In this document: in pieces, positions 10,047 to 18,507 of the stretch | How the letters are laid out: each line of letters begins with the position of its first letter | Numbering within the stretch: position 1 is the first letter of the stretch | Assembly (NCBI RefSeq): GCF_000273745.1 | Contig: NZ_AKVZ01000020.1 | Span: 17,387 to 81,386 of the forward strand | DNA: 64,000 bases | Direction: 5' to 3' | Origin: Rickettsia australis str. Phillips | GTDB taxonomy: Bacteria > Pseudomonadota > Alphaproteobacteria > Rickettsiales > Rickettsiaceae | The notes under the pieces: model-generated | Database searches by the model: none | Told to the model about the DNA's origin: nothing | Seen by the model: only the letters and a program-made list of their open reading frames with translations | Translations under genes and position numbers: made by a program

Positions 10047-10432
10047 CGGTCGTGCAGTTGCGTGATGATATAGCAAAGCTATAGATCACGAGGAAAGTCC
10101 GGACTCTATAGAGGTATGGTGCCGGTTAACCTCCGGCAGAGTATTATTACTTTAGGGAAAGTACCACAGAAAATATACCGCTGAATTGTACGTAAGTACT
10201 CGGTAAGGGTGAAAAGGTACGGTAAGAGCGTACCGGTAAGTTGGTAACAAATTACGCATGGTAAACCCCACCAAGAGCAAGATCAAATAGGCGTTACAGA
10301 ACTTATCAAGTTCCCGGGTTATCTCTAGCCGGCTTGTAATGCGGGTAGATCGCTTGAGGTAAACGGTAACGTTTATCCTAGATAAATAACTGCAATGAAT
10401 TTCTATTCATACAGAATCCGGCTTATAGACCT
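10047..10432 (+). ncRNA. rnpB: RNase P RNA (M1-type)
   Basis: About 386 nt. Universally conserved segments of bacterial type A RNase P RNA are present in order: gaggaaagtccggactc (P4 5' side region), cacagaa, ggtaagggtgaaaaggt, gagcaagatcaaatagg, tagataaataactgc and, at the 3' end, acagaatccggcttatagac. The catalytic RNA matures tRNA 5' ends. It is preceded by a good promoter and followed directly by an RPE hairpin that may help end transcription. End positions are accurate to a few bases. Confidence 0.95.
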
Positions 10433-10451
10433 TATTGTCATATCCGTGGTC

Positions 10452-10487
10452 CGTATGTCATTGCTGCGAAAGCAGGAATGACATACG
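10452..10487. repeat. short RPE-type hairpin, family C ends
   Basis: Arms cgtatgtcatt and aatgacatacg flank gctgcgaaagcagg. Its right arm supplies an ATG (atgacatacg) that opens an in-frame extension of the downstream GST-like gene. Confidence 0.7.
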
Positions 10488-10537
10488 AAATGTTCGTACA
10501 CCATAGGGCAAGACCATGGAATGACCTAGAACTTACT

Positions 10538-11221
10538 ATGACACAAATATTAATGAAAAAGTTATATTATAATCCTATTTGTCCTCTTTCAAGACAAGCT
10601 CGTGTCTTCTTAAAAGAATTAGATATAGAATTTACTACGATTAAAGAAGATTATTGGCAATTCAATAAAGGTTTCTTAAAAATAAATCCTGCTGGAACAT
10701 TGCCTATTTTAGAAGAATCATACGGCTTATTTGTGGTAGGCATTTATCCTTTTGTTGAATATCTTAATAGTAAATATCCGAATTTTAATTTTTTAGATGA
10801 AGATATTGATATTTGTTGCGAAATTAGACGATTATTCTTTTGGTTTAACGATAAATTTTATCGTGAAGTTACTAAGATTATTATCGATGAAAAAGTTATA
10901 AGATCAATTGCTAAAATGAGCAGCCCACGAACCGAGTTTTTACGTGCTGCAAAAAATAATTTAAATTATCACTTAGAATATATAACTTCTTTACTCGAAA
11001 AAAGAAGTTATCTCGTATCGGATTCACTAACTATTACCGATATTGCCGCAAGCTGTCACTTATCGGTACTTGATTATTTCGGTGAGATTTATTGGGATAA
11101 ATGGACGCTTATCAAACATTGGTATTCACTAATTAAATCAAGACCGACTTTTAGGTTATTATTACAAGATAGAATACCAGGCTTTACCCCTCCGAGCTAT
11201 TATACAGATTTAGATTTTTGA
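10538..11221 (+). CDS. glutathione S-transferase-like / stringent starvation protein A-like
   Basis: About 227 residues from the ATG at 10538 (MTQILMKKLYYNPICPLSRQ); a further ATG at 10553 is equally possible. The N-terminal thioredoxin fold shows KLYYNPICPLSRQARVFLKE (CPxS in place of a catalytic Cys pair), the cis-Pro segment GTLPILEE, and a helical C-terminal domain with LTITDIAASCHLSVLDY. Codons upstream of 10538 are open to 10478 but derive from an RPE hairpin, so they are probably not native. The 3' end overlaps the convergent BPL_N gene by about 38 bp. Likely a cytosolic redox or detoxification protein; substrate unknown. Confidence 0.8.
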   Translation: MTQILMKKLYYNPICPLSRQARVFLKELDIEFTTIKEDYWQFNKGFLKINPAGTLPILEESYGLFVVGIYPFVEYLNSKYPNFNFLDEDIDICCEIRRLFFWFNDKFYREVTKIIIDEKVIRSIAKMSSPRTEFLRAAKNNLNYHLEYITSLLEKRSYLVSDSLTITDIAASCHLSVLDYFGEIYWDKWTLIKHWYSLIKSRPTFRLLLQDRIPGFTPPSYYTDLDF

Positions 11222-11933
11222 ATATATAATTTAATAATTTAGTTCTTTCCGTATCATGAGCTTTTAGTATTTTACGAATATTATTAAGAGATTGATTTTT
11301 TATGAGTGCAGGCTCATGTTCAAGATGAACTCCACTTAAAATAGCTGTTCCATCGCCGTAGGTACATTTTATTATTGCAGGTTTATTATCTTCATAACTT
11401 GCTATTATTTCAGTATCTTTAGTATTTTTTGCATCAACAAAATATCCACCACCATTATAAAAAGCATAACAATCCTTAATATTTAAATTAAGTGTTGGAT
11501 TTATTTTTAGGTAAGCGGCTCTTGCTCCTCTATTTGAATTATAGTAGTAAGGAGCAAGTAATGGCCCTCTAACCGTTCCATTGAAAATCCTTAATTTTCT
11601 TTCACCTATAATCTCTATATTTGTTCCTTTAGCAAATGCTAAATAATTGCCGCTATAATAACTACCCGCACATATTCCAAGAAAATTACCGCCATTTTTT
11701 AAATAATTTTTTATATTATCATTTCCTTTGCCTTGCAATTTTTGTACATAGTATAAATCTCTTCCACCGAGTAAAATAAGTAATAAGGTGTTTTGAAAAC
11801 ACTTTTCCTCTATAATTTCTTGTGCAGTAATATAATCTACCTTATACTTTGGAGCATAAAGTTTTAAGGTATGCACGCAATGCTTAATACTTTCTTTTGA
11901 AACTCCTAAATCATTATAAATTTTTATTTTCAT
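11184..11933 (-). CDS. BPL_N domain protein (class I amidotransferase-like)
   Basis: 249 residues. It resembles the N-terminal domain found on eukaryotic biotin-protein ligases: LLLILLGGRDLYYVQKL near residue 52, then the nucleophile-elbow-like GNFLGICAGSYYSG near residue 84 (Cys in GICAG), FYNGGGYFVDA near residue 160 and a late HLEHEP. This is a flavodoxin/class I glutaminase fold. Its role in bacteria is not established; the divergent bioY next door and birA 4.7 kb downstream suggest a biotin link, which is inference. The 75-bp gap to bioY holds the bioY promoter. Confidence 0.75.
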   Translation of the reverse strand: MKIKIYNDLGVSKESIKHCVHTLKLYAPKYKVDYITAQEIIEEKCFQNTLLLILLGGRDLYYVQKLQGKGNDNIKNYLKNGGNFLGICAGSYYSGNYLAFAKGTNIEIIGERKLRIFNGTVRGPLLAPYYYNSNRGARAAYLKINPTLNLNIKDCYAFYNGGGYFVDAKNTKDTEIIASYEDNKPAIIKCTYGDGTAILSGVHLEHEPALIKNQSLNNIRKILKAHDTERTKLLNYIFKNLNLYNSSEG

Positions 11934-11943
11934 TTTTATATTA

Positions 11944-11972
11944 TTGACAAGAACATTATATAATTCTATTTA
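11944..11972 (+). promoter_or_regulatory. candidate promoter of bioY
   Basis: A perfect -35 (TTGACA, 11944-11949) is followed after 17 bp by TATTTA (11967-11972), leaving about 30 nt of leader before the bioY ATG. The -10 match is moderate. No BirA-type operator palindrome is seen. Confidence 0.5.
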
Positions 11973-12008
11973 GTGTAATTACTTAAAAATAAATTATGAA
12001 GTAATTTT

Positions 12009-12551
12009 ATGCAACTTAATTCAATCTCGTTACCGTTAACCAAAAGGCAAGCAATAAAAATAGTTTTAGGAGTAGCATTACTTACTATTTGTTCACAAAT
12101 AGTAATACCGTTTAAGCCTGTTCCCATAACATTACAAACTGTTGCAGTGCTATTTATCGGGCTTACTTATAATAAGGTCAGCGGTACTCTAGCAGTATTA
12201 TCTTTTGTAACGCTAGGAGCTGCAGGTGTGCCGATATTTGGTCAATTTTCTAGCGGGTTACCAATATTATTAGGTATTACCGGTGGATATCTAGCAGGTT
12301 TCATAGTTGCCGTATATATTATGGCTAGCTTAAAAGATAAAATTTTTACTTCTAATAAATTGTTAAACCAAATTACTTTATGCTTAATCGGTAATATGAT
12401 TATTATGGGTTTAGGCTGGTTATGGTTATCCAAGTTTTTAGGATTAAAAGAAGCATTTTATAGTGGTGTACTATTTTTTATAATACCCGGAATAATTAAA
12501 TCAGGCTTATTAATCGGACTTACCAACGTAGTAAAACCAAAAACTCGATGA
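12009..12551 (+). CDS. bioY: BioY biotin transporter (ECF S component)
   Basis: 180 residues, about six membrane helices. Signature segments are PFKPVPITLQTVAVLFIGLT near residue 35, LSFVTLGAAGVPIF, and GITGGYLAGFIVA near residue 90, then GLGWLWLSKFLGL and FFIIPGIIKSGLL. BioY binds biotin and imports it, alone or with ECF energising subunits; no ecfA/ecfT is seen nearby. The pathway partner in the window is biotin ligase birA. Rickettsiae generally lack the biotin pathway, so uptake from the host cell would be essential. Confidence 0.93.
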   Translation: MQLNSISLPLTKRQAIKIVLGVALLTICSQIVIPFKPVPITLQTVAVLFIGLTYNKVSGTLAVLSFVTLGAAGVPIFGQFSSGLPILLGITGGYLAGFIVAVYIMASLKDKIFTSNKLLNQITLCLIGNMIIMGLGWLWLSKFLGLKEAFYSGVLFFIIPGIIKSGLLIGLTNVVKPKTR

Positions 12552-12575
12552 ACTTCTGTATTGCCTAAAAATTTT

Positions 12576-12738
12576 GATATCATTCCCGCGGAAGCGGGAA
12601 TCCAGGAACATTTAGTGTCATACCGCGACTTGATCACGGTATCCAGTCTTTATTAATTTTTTTCTGTGTACCCCGTGGTCAAGCCACTGGGTGACATAGT
12701 AGGTTTTACTGGATTCCCGCTTCCGCGGGAATGATATC
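12576..12738. repeat. nested RPE: family B element inside family C element
   Basis: Outer arms tgatatcattcccgcggaag and cttccgcgggaatgatatc are a perfect inverted repeat. Inside, a second inverted repeat of family B (gtcataccgcgacttgatcacggtatcc with ctgtgtaccccgtggtcaagcc...gggtgacat) surrounds an AT-rich loop. This looks like one element inserted into another. Confidence 0.8.
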
Positions 12739-12784
12739 GAGTGTTGATATATAACTCTATTATTCATGCAAAAAATCAATAACA

Positions 12785-14074
12785 ATGCTAATGCCGCATT
12801 TTCCGGTGCCGACCTGGAAAAATAATATTAAATATAATCTTGAAAATATAGCAAGACTTTTAAAAGCCTTAGGTAACCCTCATTTAAGGCTTCCTCCCGT
12901 CATACATATAGCAGGTACAAACGGTAAAGGTTCAAGCAGTGCTATGCTTAAAAGCATCTTTACGCTTGCAGGTTATAAGGTACATTGCTATACATCTCCT
13001 CATTTATTCGAATTTAATGAACGAATCGTAGTAGCAGGTGAGAAAATCTCGGATAATGAATTATGGCAGGTTTGTGAGGGGGTAAGGGTAGCAAGCGAAA
13101 AATTTAATATCGAACCTAGCTTCTTTGAAGGTACTACGGCAGCAGCATTTGTAGCATTTGAGAAAACAAGAGCCGATATATTAATTTTAGAGACAGGACT
13201 AGGCGGTCGGTTAGACGCAACAAATATAGTAGAACGACCGTTAATTACTTTAATTACACCTATTTCATATGATCATATGAATGTACTTGGGTCAACATTA
13301 CCCCTAATAGCAGTTGAGAAATCCGGTATTATGAAATCTTGCGTTCCTTGCGTTATAAGTATACAAGCTTTAGAAGTTTATGAAACATTATTTGCAAAAG
13401 CCGAAGAGCTAGATGTACCTACTTTTTGTTATGAATATGATTTCGGTATTAAAAAGGCGGAGAATGGGTTTATTTATTCATCACGAAATTTTAGTTATGA
13501 ATTTCCAACTCCTTCCCTACTTGGTGATCATCAATTAATAAATGCTGCAAGCGTTATTGCTTTAATAAGTTTGATAAATAAACAATTTAATATTAGCAAC
13601 GAAATTATCTCTAAAGGACTGAAAAATACTATTTGGCGGGCTAGAATCGAAAAAATAGAACCGACAAAATATTCTAGATTAATAGGTGATAATGTTCAAA
13701 TTTGGGTAGACACAGCTCATAATAATAGTGGGGCTCAAGTTTTGACAAATTGGATTCGTGATAACTTAAAATCACCGATATATTTAATACTCGGTATGAC
13801 TAAAAATAGGAATATCGAGGAGTTTTGCTCCTACTTTAAGGGTTTGACAATTAAAGGTTACGGTGTTAAAGTTTTATCCGAACCGCTAAGCCATAGTGCA
13901 GAAACAATAAATTTGGAAGGCAGAAAGAGCGGTATTGATTTTAGCGAAAGCGATTCACTCGAAGAAGCGATTAGTGATATAAAGAAGATAAACGGTGATA
14001 ATAAAGCAAATATTATAATAACCGGATCGCTTTATCTAGCTTCCGATTTTTATAAATTGCTGTCTACTCGATGA
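12785..14074 (+). CDS. folC: folylpolyglutamate synthase / dihydrofolate synthase
   Basis: 429 residues, full length. The Mur-ligase-like P-loop GTNGKGSSSAML is at residue 44, followed by YTSPHLFEFNERI, the ILETGLGGRLDATNIV motif near residue 137 and SYDHMNVLGSTL; the C-terminal glutamate-binding domain starts near residue 290. The enzyme adds glutamate to dihydropteroate and to folates. It stands alone with RPEs on both sides; the stop codon lies inside the downstream family D repeat. The first ATG (12785) is used; a second, at residue 3, is possible. Confidence 0.94.
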   Translation: MLMPHFPVPTWKNNIKYNLENIARLLKALGNPHLRLPPVIHIAGTNGKGSSSAMLKSIFTLAGYKVHCYTSPHLFEFNERIVVAGEKISDNELWQVCEGVRVASEKFNIEPSFFEGTTAAAFVAFEKTRADILILETGLGGRLDATNIVERPLITLITPISYDHMNVLGSTLPLIAVEKSGIMKSCVPCVISIQALEVYETLFAKAEELDVPTFCYEYDFGIKKAENGFIYSSRNFSYEFPTPSLLGDHQLINAASVIALISLINKQFNISNEIISKGLKNTIWRARIEKIEPTKYSRLIGDNVQIWVDTAHNNSGAQVLTNWIRDNLKSPIYLILGMTKNRNIEEFCSYFKGLTIKGYGVKVLSEPLSHSAETINLEGRKSGIDFSESDSLEEAISDIKKINGDNKANIIITGSLYLASDFYKLLSTR

Positions 14075-14186
14075 ACTTTAAAAATTGGCTACGTCGTTCT
14101 ACAAGAACGAGGGTGCTCACCGATTATTATACGCTCCGCTCCTCGTCTTGTGAACTCCTTGCTCTTTTTAGAGTTGAGCTTCGTAT
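14072..14186. repeat. RPE-like repeat, family D (copy 1)
   Basis: About 115 bp from gaactttaaaaattgg to tttttagagttgagcttcg, with inner cgctccgctcctcgtcttgtg. Two further copies are at 48654-48766 and 60341-60450. It overlaps the folC stop codon and carries an ATG that opens a spurious upstream extension of sodB. Confidence 0.78.
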
Positions 14187-14233
14187 ACCCAGCAACAACA
14201 ACAAACCTAAAACCCTATCTAGGAGAAAATAAC

Positions 14234-14863
14234 ATGACCTATTGCAACAAATCTAATCAAACCTCATATCCTTTTATCTTACCTGATTTACCTTATGACA
14301 AAGAGAGTTTTAAACCACATTTTACTCCTGAGACTTTTGATTATCATCATGGTAAACATCATAATGCTTATGTACAAAATCTAAATAACTTACTCAAAGA
14401 TAAAGAAGAATTACAAAAAAAAGATTTAGAAGAAATAATAGACTGGTCATCTCAAAACTCAAATGCAGCTATTTTTAATAACGCAGCCCAAATATGGAAT
14501 CATACCTTTTTTTGGCATTCAATAAAGCCGCAGGGCGGAGGTAAGCCAAGTGGTAAAATATTAGAACAAATTAATAAAGATTTCGGTAGTTTTAAAGGAT
14601 TTTGCGCGCAGTTTAAGCAAGAAGCAGTGGGGCAGTTCGGTAGCGGCTGGGCATGGCTGGTATATCACGATAATAGGCTACAAGTTATAAAAACTGCTAA
14701 TGCCGGCACACCTATAGCAAACGGTATGAAGCCGCTTCTGGCATGTGATGTATGGGAACATGCTTATTATATTGATTATCGTAACAAACGACCTGATTAT
14801 GTTGACATATTTATTAAGCATATGATTAACTGGAAGTTTGTAGAAGATAACTTAATTAACTAA
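14234..14863 (+). CDS. sodB: superoxide dismutase (Fe/Mn family)
   Basis: About 209 residues. The start at 14234 has a strong ribosome site (aggag at 14221-14225); an in-frame ATG at 14150 is RPE-derived and rejected. Metal ligands are visible: [11 protein letters not shown] (first His), NHTFFWHSI (second His), and [13 protein letters not shown] (Asp and His). [12 protein letters not shown] and GSGWAWLVY are typical Fe-SOD. It converts superoxide to peroxide and oxygen in the cytoplasm. The next gene downstream, five bases on, is a broken phospholipase. Confidence 0.95.
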   Translation: MTYCNKSNQTSYPFILPDLPYDKESFKPHFTPETFDYHHGKHHNAYVQNLNNLLKDKEELQKKDLEEIIDWSSQNSNAAIFNNAAQIWNHTFFWHSIKPQGGGKPSGKILEQINKDFGSFKGFCAQFKQEAVGQFGSGWAWLVYHDNRLQVIKTANAGTPIANGMKPLLACDVWEHAYYIDYRNKRPDYVDIFIKHMINWKFVEDNLIN

Positions 14864-14867
14864 AATT

Positions 14868-16522
14868 ATGAATTTAGAGGATATTAAACAGGCTCAAGAA
14901 ACTCCTATCGAATATATAGCCTTTAGTGGAGGTGGAGCTAAGGTAGCAATATATCCCGGAGCTTATGAGGCAGCAAAAAAGCCGGTATTTTAGATAATGT
15001 CAAGGCGGTAGCAGGGTGTTCTTCTGCCGGTGCTATAACTGCAGTGGTAGCTCTTGGAACACCGCCTGAGCGATTTGAAGAAATTTCTAAAAATACAAAT
15101 CTGCAAACTTTGCTTGGGAAAAAAGGATTTTCTGCGGGTATAGTACAGTTAAATAAAGACGGTAAACCTTTATATGATCTATTAGAAATTGTTATTAAAG
15201 AAAATATAGGAAATTTTTTACAGAGATCAGATATAGTAAATGTTAAAGATGATAAAGCTCTTGATGAATTAAGAGAACGATACAACCACAAAGACGGTAA
15301 AATATATTTTAAGGATATAGCGTTACTGCGAAAATACGATCCAGTGCAGTATAAGGATTGAGTAATTACAGCAATGCAGCAAGAGACAAGTGCACTAACT
15401 ATTTTCAAGAGTTTGATACACCAAATATTGAAATTGCTTTAGCTTGCCGTGCTTCTGCTTCTATACCCCTTGTTTAAGCCGGTAGAAATTGACAGTAAAA
15501 AATATGTCGACGGTGGATATAGAGATAATATACCGACCAAATATTTTAAAGACAATGAACCGGAATTTGATACAAAAGAAGTAACTGATAATATGGAGGA
15601 AATTACCTTAGCTAAAAAGCAAGGTAGAACTCTAGCTATGGCTTTTGGCACAGGTATGGAAGCTGATGCAAATATTGCTATATATAGTGCAAAAAAATTT
15701 GAAAGCCCAAGTGATATCGTAAAGTTTTTAGCTGATGTATTATTTAAGACTCTTGCAAAAGTAGGAGGAAAATTTAAATATACCGAAACTCTAAGAGAAA
15801 CTAATGAGCAGTTACGTGAAAATGCTTTAAACACTATTGTTTTAGATACTGCCGGAATAGATACTTTGGATTTCAAAGATGCACAAAAATATTCTGATTA
15901 TTTGCATATTAAAGGATATTGTCAAACTAGAGAACATTTGAATAATCATGACCTTGGCAAAGAAGCAGATAAAACATTTGACCATCAAAAATTTCTACTA
16001 AATGTTTATGAAGTTTATGATAATAAAAATCTACATAAAACTTTTGGAACCAAATTATTAGAAATGTTTATTCCGTCAAAAGAAAATAATACTTCTAAAT
16101 GGTAAGAAGGAGTTATTGAAAATCATGATGATAAAGCAAAAATGTTATTATCATTTTGTAAAACCGGAGCATTAAACGAAAAAGAATTAAATGAAAAGCT
16201 TAAAGAATATGTAATTATTGCTGCAACTAGTCGTAATAATACACTAACAACCGATACAAACTCATTGAAAGCTTTGCTGCATACCTTAAACGATCCAGCT
16301 GCTTCAAGTAAAATAAAAAATGGTTTTATTGAAGTACTTGGAATAGATAAAAATAAAGATGTACTATTTGATAAAACTAAAACCTTTGATGAAAATATTG
16401 CTAAGTTTAAATTTACTAAACAAGATTTAGAAAGCTTTATAACTAAAAGTAAAAGCGAAGCACCAAAAATTCAAAGCAAACATAGTAATACTGTGGCTAG
16501 AAGTAATGCAAGTAGGGGATAA
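14868..16522 (+). pseudogene. patatin-like phospholipase pseudogene (probable pat2)
   Basis: The ATG at 14868 opens with EYIAFSGGGAKVAIYPGAYEA, the oxyanion-hole motif of patatin phospholipases. One base is missing in an A-run near 14979, giving TAG. The next frame carries the nucleophile-elbow-like GCSSAGAITA. Another base is lost near 15360 and about two near 15476, between LACRASASIPLV and the catalytic-Asp block KKYVDGGYRDNIP. An in-frame TAA at 16103-16105 precedes the last 139 codons. Ancestral length about 550 residues. From memory, R. prowazekii RP534 (an ExoU-like phospholipase, Pat2) sits in a comparable place near sodB and birA, so this is probably the decayed pat2; the name needs an alignment. 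Confidence 0.8.
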
Positions 16523-16529
16523 TTATTGT

Positions 16530-16645
16530 CATTGCAAGGAGCGAAGCGACGTAGCAATCCAGACAAAATAATAAAAAATTCTGTAAATCAGAATTTTTAA
16601 CTGGATTGCTTCGTCGAATTACTGTGTAATTCTTCTCGCAATGAC
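16530..16645. repeat. RPE-like repeat, family A
   Basis: From gtcattgcaagg to ctcgcaatgac, with inner hairpin aattctgtaaatcagaatt. The last bases (aATGAC) provide the first in-frame ATG upstream of birA. Confidence 0.82.
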
Positions 16646-16697
16646 TGAAAATCAGTCTACGCAACAATATCCGCTCGCAATGACGATTACTAAAAAA

Positions 16698-17528
16698 ATG
16701 AACATCGGTAAATTTAAACTAATTGTTTTTGATAAACTAGACAGTACAAGCTCTGAGGCTATGAGAATTGCTAAGAATTCTAAAGTTGATTCAAACTATG
16801 CAGTACTAGCCAAATCTCAAACTAGCGGACGTGGTAGAAACGGCAAAAACTGGCAGTCTAGGTCGGGTAACTTACATGTAAGTTTACTAATAAAGCCTGA
16901 TAAAGAGCTAGAATTATTACCGCAATTATCTTTTGTTACAGCACTTGCCGTTTATGATTGTATGTCATCCCGTGGCTTGACCACGGGATCCAGTAAACCA
17001 ACAACCAATGATGCTGTAAGCTGTTTTCTGGATCCCGTGGTCAAGCTACAGGATGGCATTATACAACTAAAATGGCCTAACGATGTTCTCGTGAACGGTC
17101 GGAAAATTGCCGGTATACTTCTTGAATCTGTTAAAATAGAAAATAATTATTACCTTATTATCGGTATCGGTATTAATATTACCTATCACCCTGATAATAT
17201 AGACCAGCCTACTACTAGCTTAATAAGCGAAAACCTACCGCCTATAGAGCTGCAAGCTTTACTTGAAAAATTAATAGAGAATTTTGAAAAATATTATCAA
17301 ATCTGGCATAATAACGGTTTTTCTTTTATTAGAAAAAAATGGTTAGAACATGCTTATAAGTTACATGAAAATATTAGCGTCAAACATCAAAATGATATAA
17401 TAACCGGTCTTTTTAAAGATATCGATAATACTGGTAGAATAATATTGCAACTACCTTCCAAAAAAATACTCTCTTTTTCCACTGCCGAACTTTTTTTTAG
17501 TAAAAAAATTACTAAATTTAAATTGTAG
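16698..17528 (+). CDS. birA: biotin-[acetyl-CoA-carboxylase] ligase with in-frame RPE
   Basis: About 276 residues from the ATG at 16698 (MNIGKFKLIVFDKLDSTSSE). It has the catalytic core only, with no N-terminal DNA-binding domain, so it is a ligase and not a repressor. Motifs: SGRGRNGKNWQS (biotinyl-AMP loop), LKWPNDVLVNGRKIAGILLE and IGIGINI. Between VTALAVYD and IIQLKWPND lies an insert of about 33 residues (CMSSRGLTTGSSK to LDPVVKLQDG) encoded by a family B palindrome at 16961-17060. The reading frame is kept, and the insert falls just before the KWPND strand, probably on a surface loop. In-frame ATGs at 16641 and 16680 lie in or next to RPE sequence and are less likely starts. Confidence 0.9.
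   Translation: MNIGKFKLIVFDKLDSTSSEAMRIAKNSKVDSNYAVLAKSQTSGRGRNGKNWQSRSGNLHVSLLIKPDKELELLPQLSFVTALAVYDCMSSRGLTTGSSKPTTNDAVSCFLDPVVKLQDGIIQLKWPNDVLVNGRKIAGILLESVKIENNYYLIIGIGINITYHPDNIDQPTTSLISENLPPIELQALLEKLIENFEKYYQIWHNNGFSFIRKKWLEHAYKLHENISVKHQNDIITGLFKDIDNTGRIILQLPSKKILSFSTAELFFSKKITKFKL
16961..17060. repeat. RPE-like repeat, family B, inserted in frame in birA
   Basis: Inverted arms atcccgtggcttgaccacgg and tcccgtggtcaagctacagg flank a short core. The length is compatible with an uninterrupted birA frame and no stop codon occurs in the coding orientation. Confidence 0.85.
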
Positions 17529-17582
17529 ATTTAATTTTTGTTAACCTCTACTTAAGCTCTAATTTAACAAGGTGATCAATAT

Positions 17583-17906
17583 ATGCCCCAAGAGAACAGC
17601 GCTCCAAGTTATGCGTCTCAGGCATTTTTAACAAATGCATATGAGCAATTAAAGAAATTTAAAAGTCTTTCTCACAATAATATTTGTACTTTAACACAAA
17701 ATTTCTTAAAAATTGTAAAAACTTTTAAATGCGTGTTATTTACCGGTAATAATAAGGCATTTAAAGGTTTAATAGAACTATATGACGAAGCAATAAAAAA
17801 AATACCTTAGTATGAACTTCAAAATACAAATATAACACGATTTAGAGATATTATGGTCTTAATCGGAAGAGAATTTGAGAATGAAAAATGTATAAATACC
17901 TCTTAA
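17583..17906 (+). pseudogene. short hypothetical gene with in-frame stop
   Basis: 75 codons (MPQENSAPSYASQAFLTNAY...) end at TAG (17808-17810), but the same frame continues YELQNTNITRFRDIMVLIGR to TAA at 17906, so a protein of about 107 residues appears cut. Family not recognised. It stands between birA and the phage-like cluster and may belong to neither. Confidence 0.45.
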
Positions 17907-17910
17907 TAGC

Positions 17911-18507
17911 CTGCCATGATCATCATAATGATATCCTTGTTAAATGAGCTGTTGCAAATGCTTCTCACCATAAAACGTAAAATTTCTTTGGCAACATGAT
18001 AGTAAAAAACGTATAGGGATTATCACGCACCTTGCCGAAGATGATCACGGTTTAAAAATGGAAGCGGTGATAAATAATAAAGTCAAAGCAGGAGTAGAAG
18101 CGATAGAGCTAATAAAGCAATGAGCAATAGATGGATTATCTATAGGCTTGTATATAAAAAACTTGGTTTATAATGATGCAAGACAGAGAATAATTACCGA
18201 AGCAGAGCTTTTAGAGATAAGCATTGTTACTTTTCCTGCTAATCAGAATACTAAAATCTTATATATTACTAAAAATCAAGGTGTAGAATATAACAATAAA
18301 ATCAATGAATTAGAAGAAAAATTCTATAATATGCAAAATATTTTAGAAAGACCAAATAGTATAAATATAGAGGAACAAGAACAAAAGACGGCTGTCATTA
18401 ATGATGTGCGTAAAGGCGAAGATAATGGGCTTATGCAAAAGTCATCTCTGAATAGTAGAAGCAGGTGGTGTTTTAATATTACAGACTTTATACAACAGTA
18501 TCATTAA
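17911..18507 (+). pseudogene. HK97-type prohead protease remnant (GTA/phage)
   Basis: Fragments match prohead protease (caudoviral S78 family): HDHHNDILVK near 17915, then in another frame FLWQHDSKKRIGIITHLAED, a TGA at 18121 where the family usually has Gly (LIKQ-x-AIDGLSIGLYIKN), and LLEISIVTFPANQNTK. The frame then runs on without a stop into a coiled segment (NKINELEEKFYNMQNI) that looks like the capsid scaffold region. At least two stops and one frameshift. Role when intact: cleaves the scaffold portion of the capsid protein. Confidence 0.8.

Noticed and set aside
14150..14233. N-terminal extension of superoxide dismutase
   Set aside because: Encoded by a family D repeat; a strong ribosome site and the family N terminus point to 14234.
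15439..15876. Reverse-strand open frames over the patatin region
   Set aside because: Low-complexity Ser/Ala-rich translations complementary to real coding sequence; no start signals or family match.
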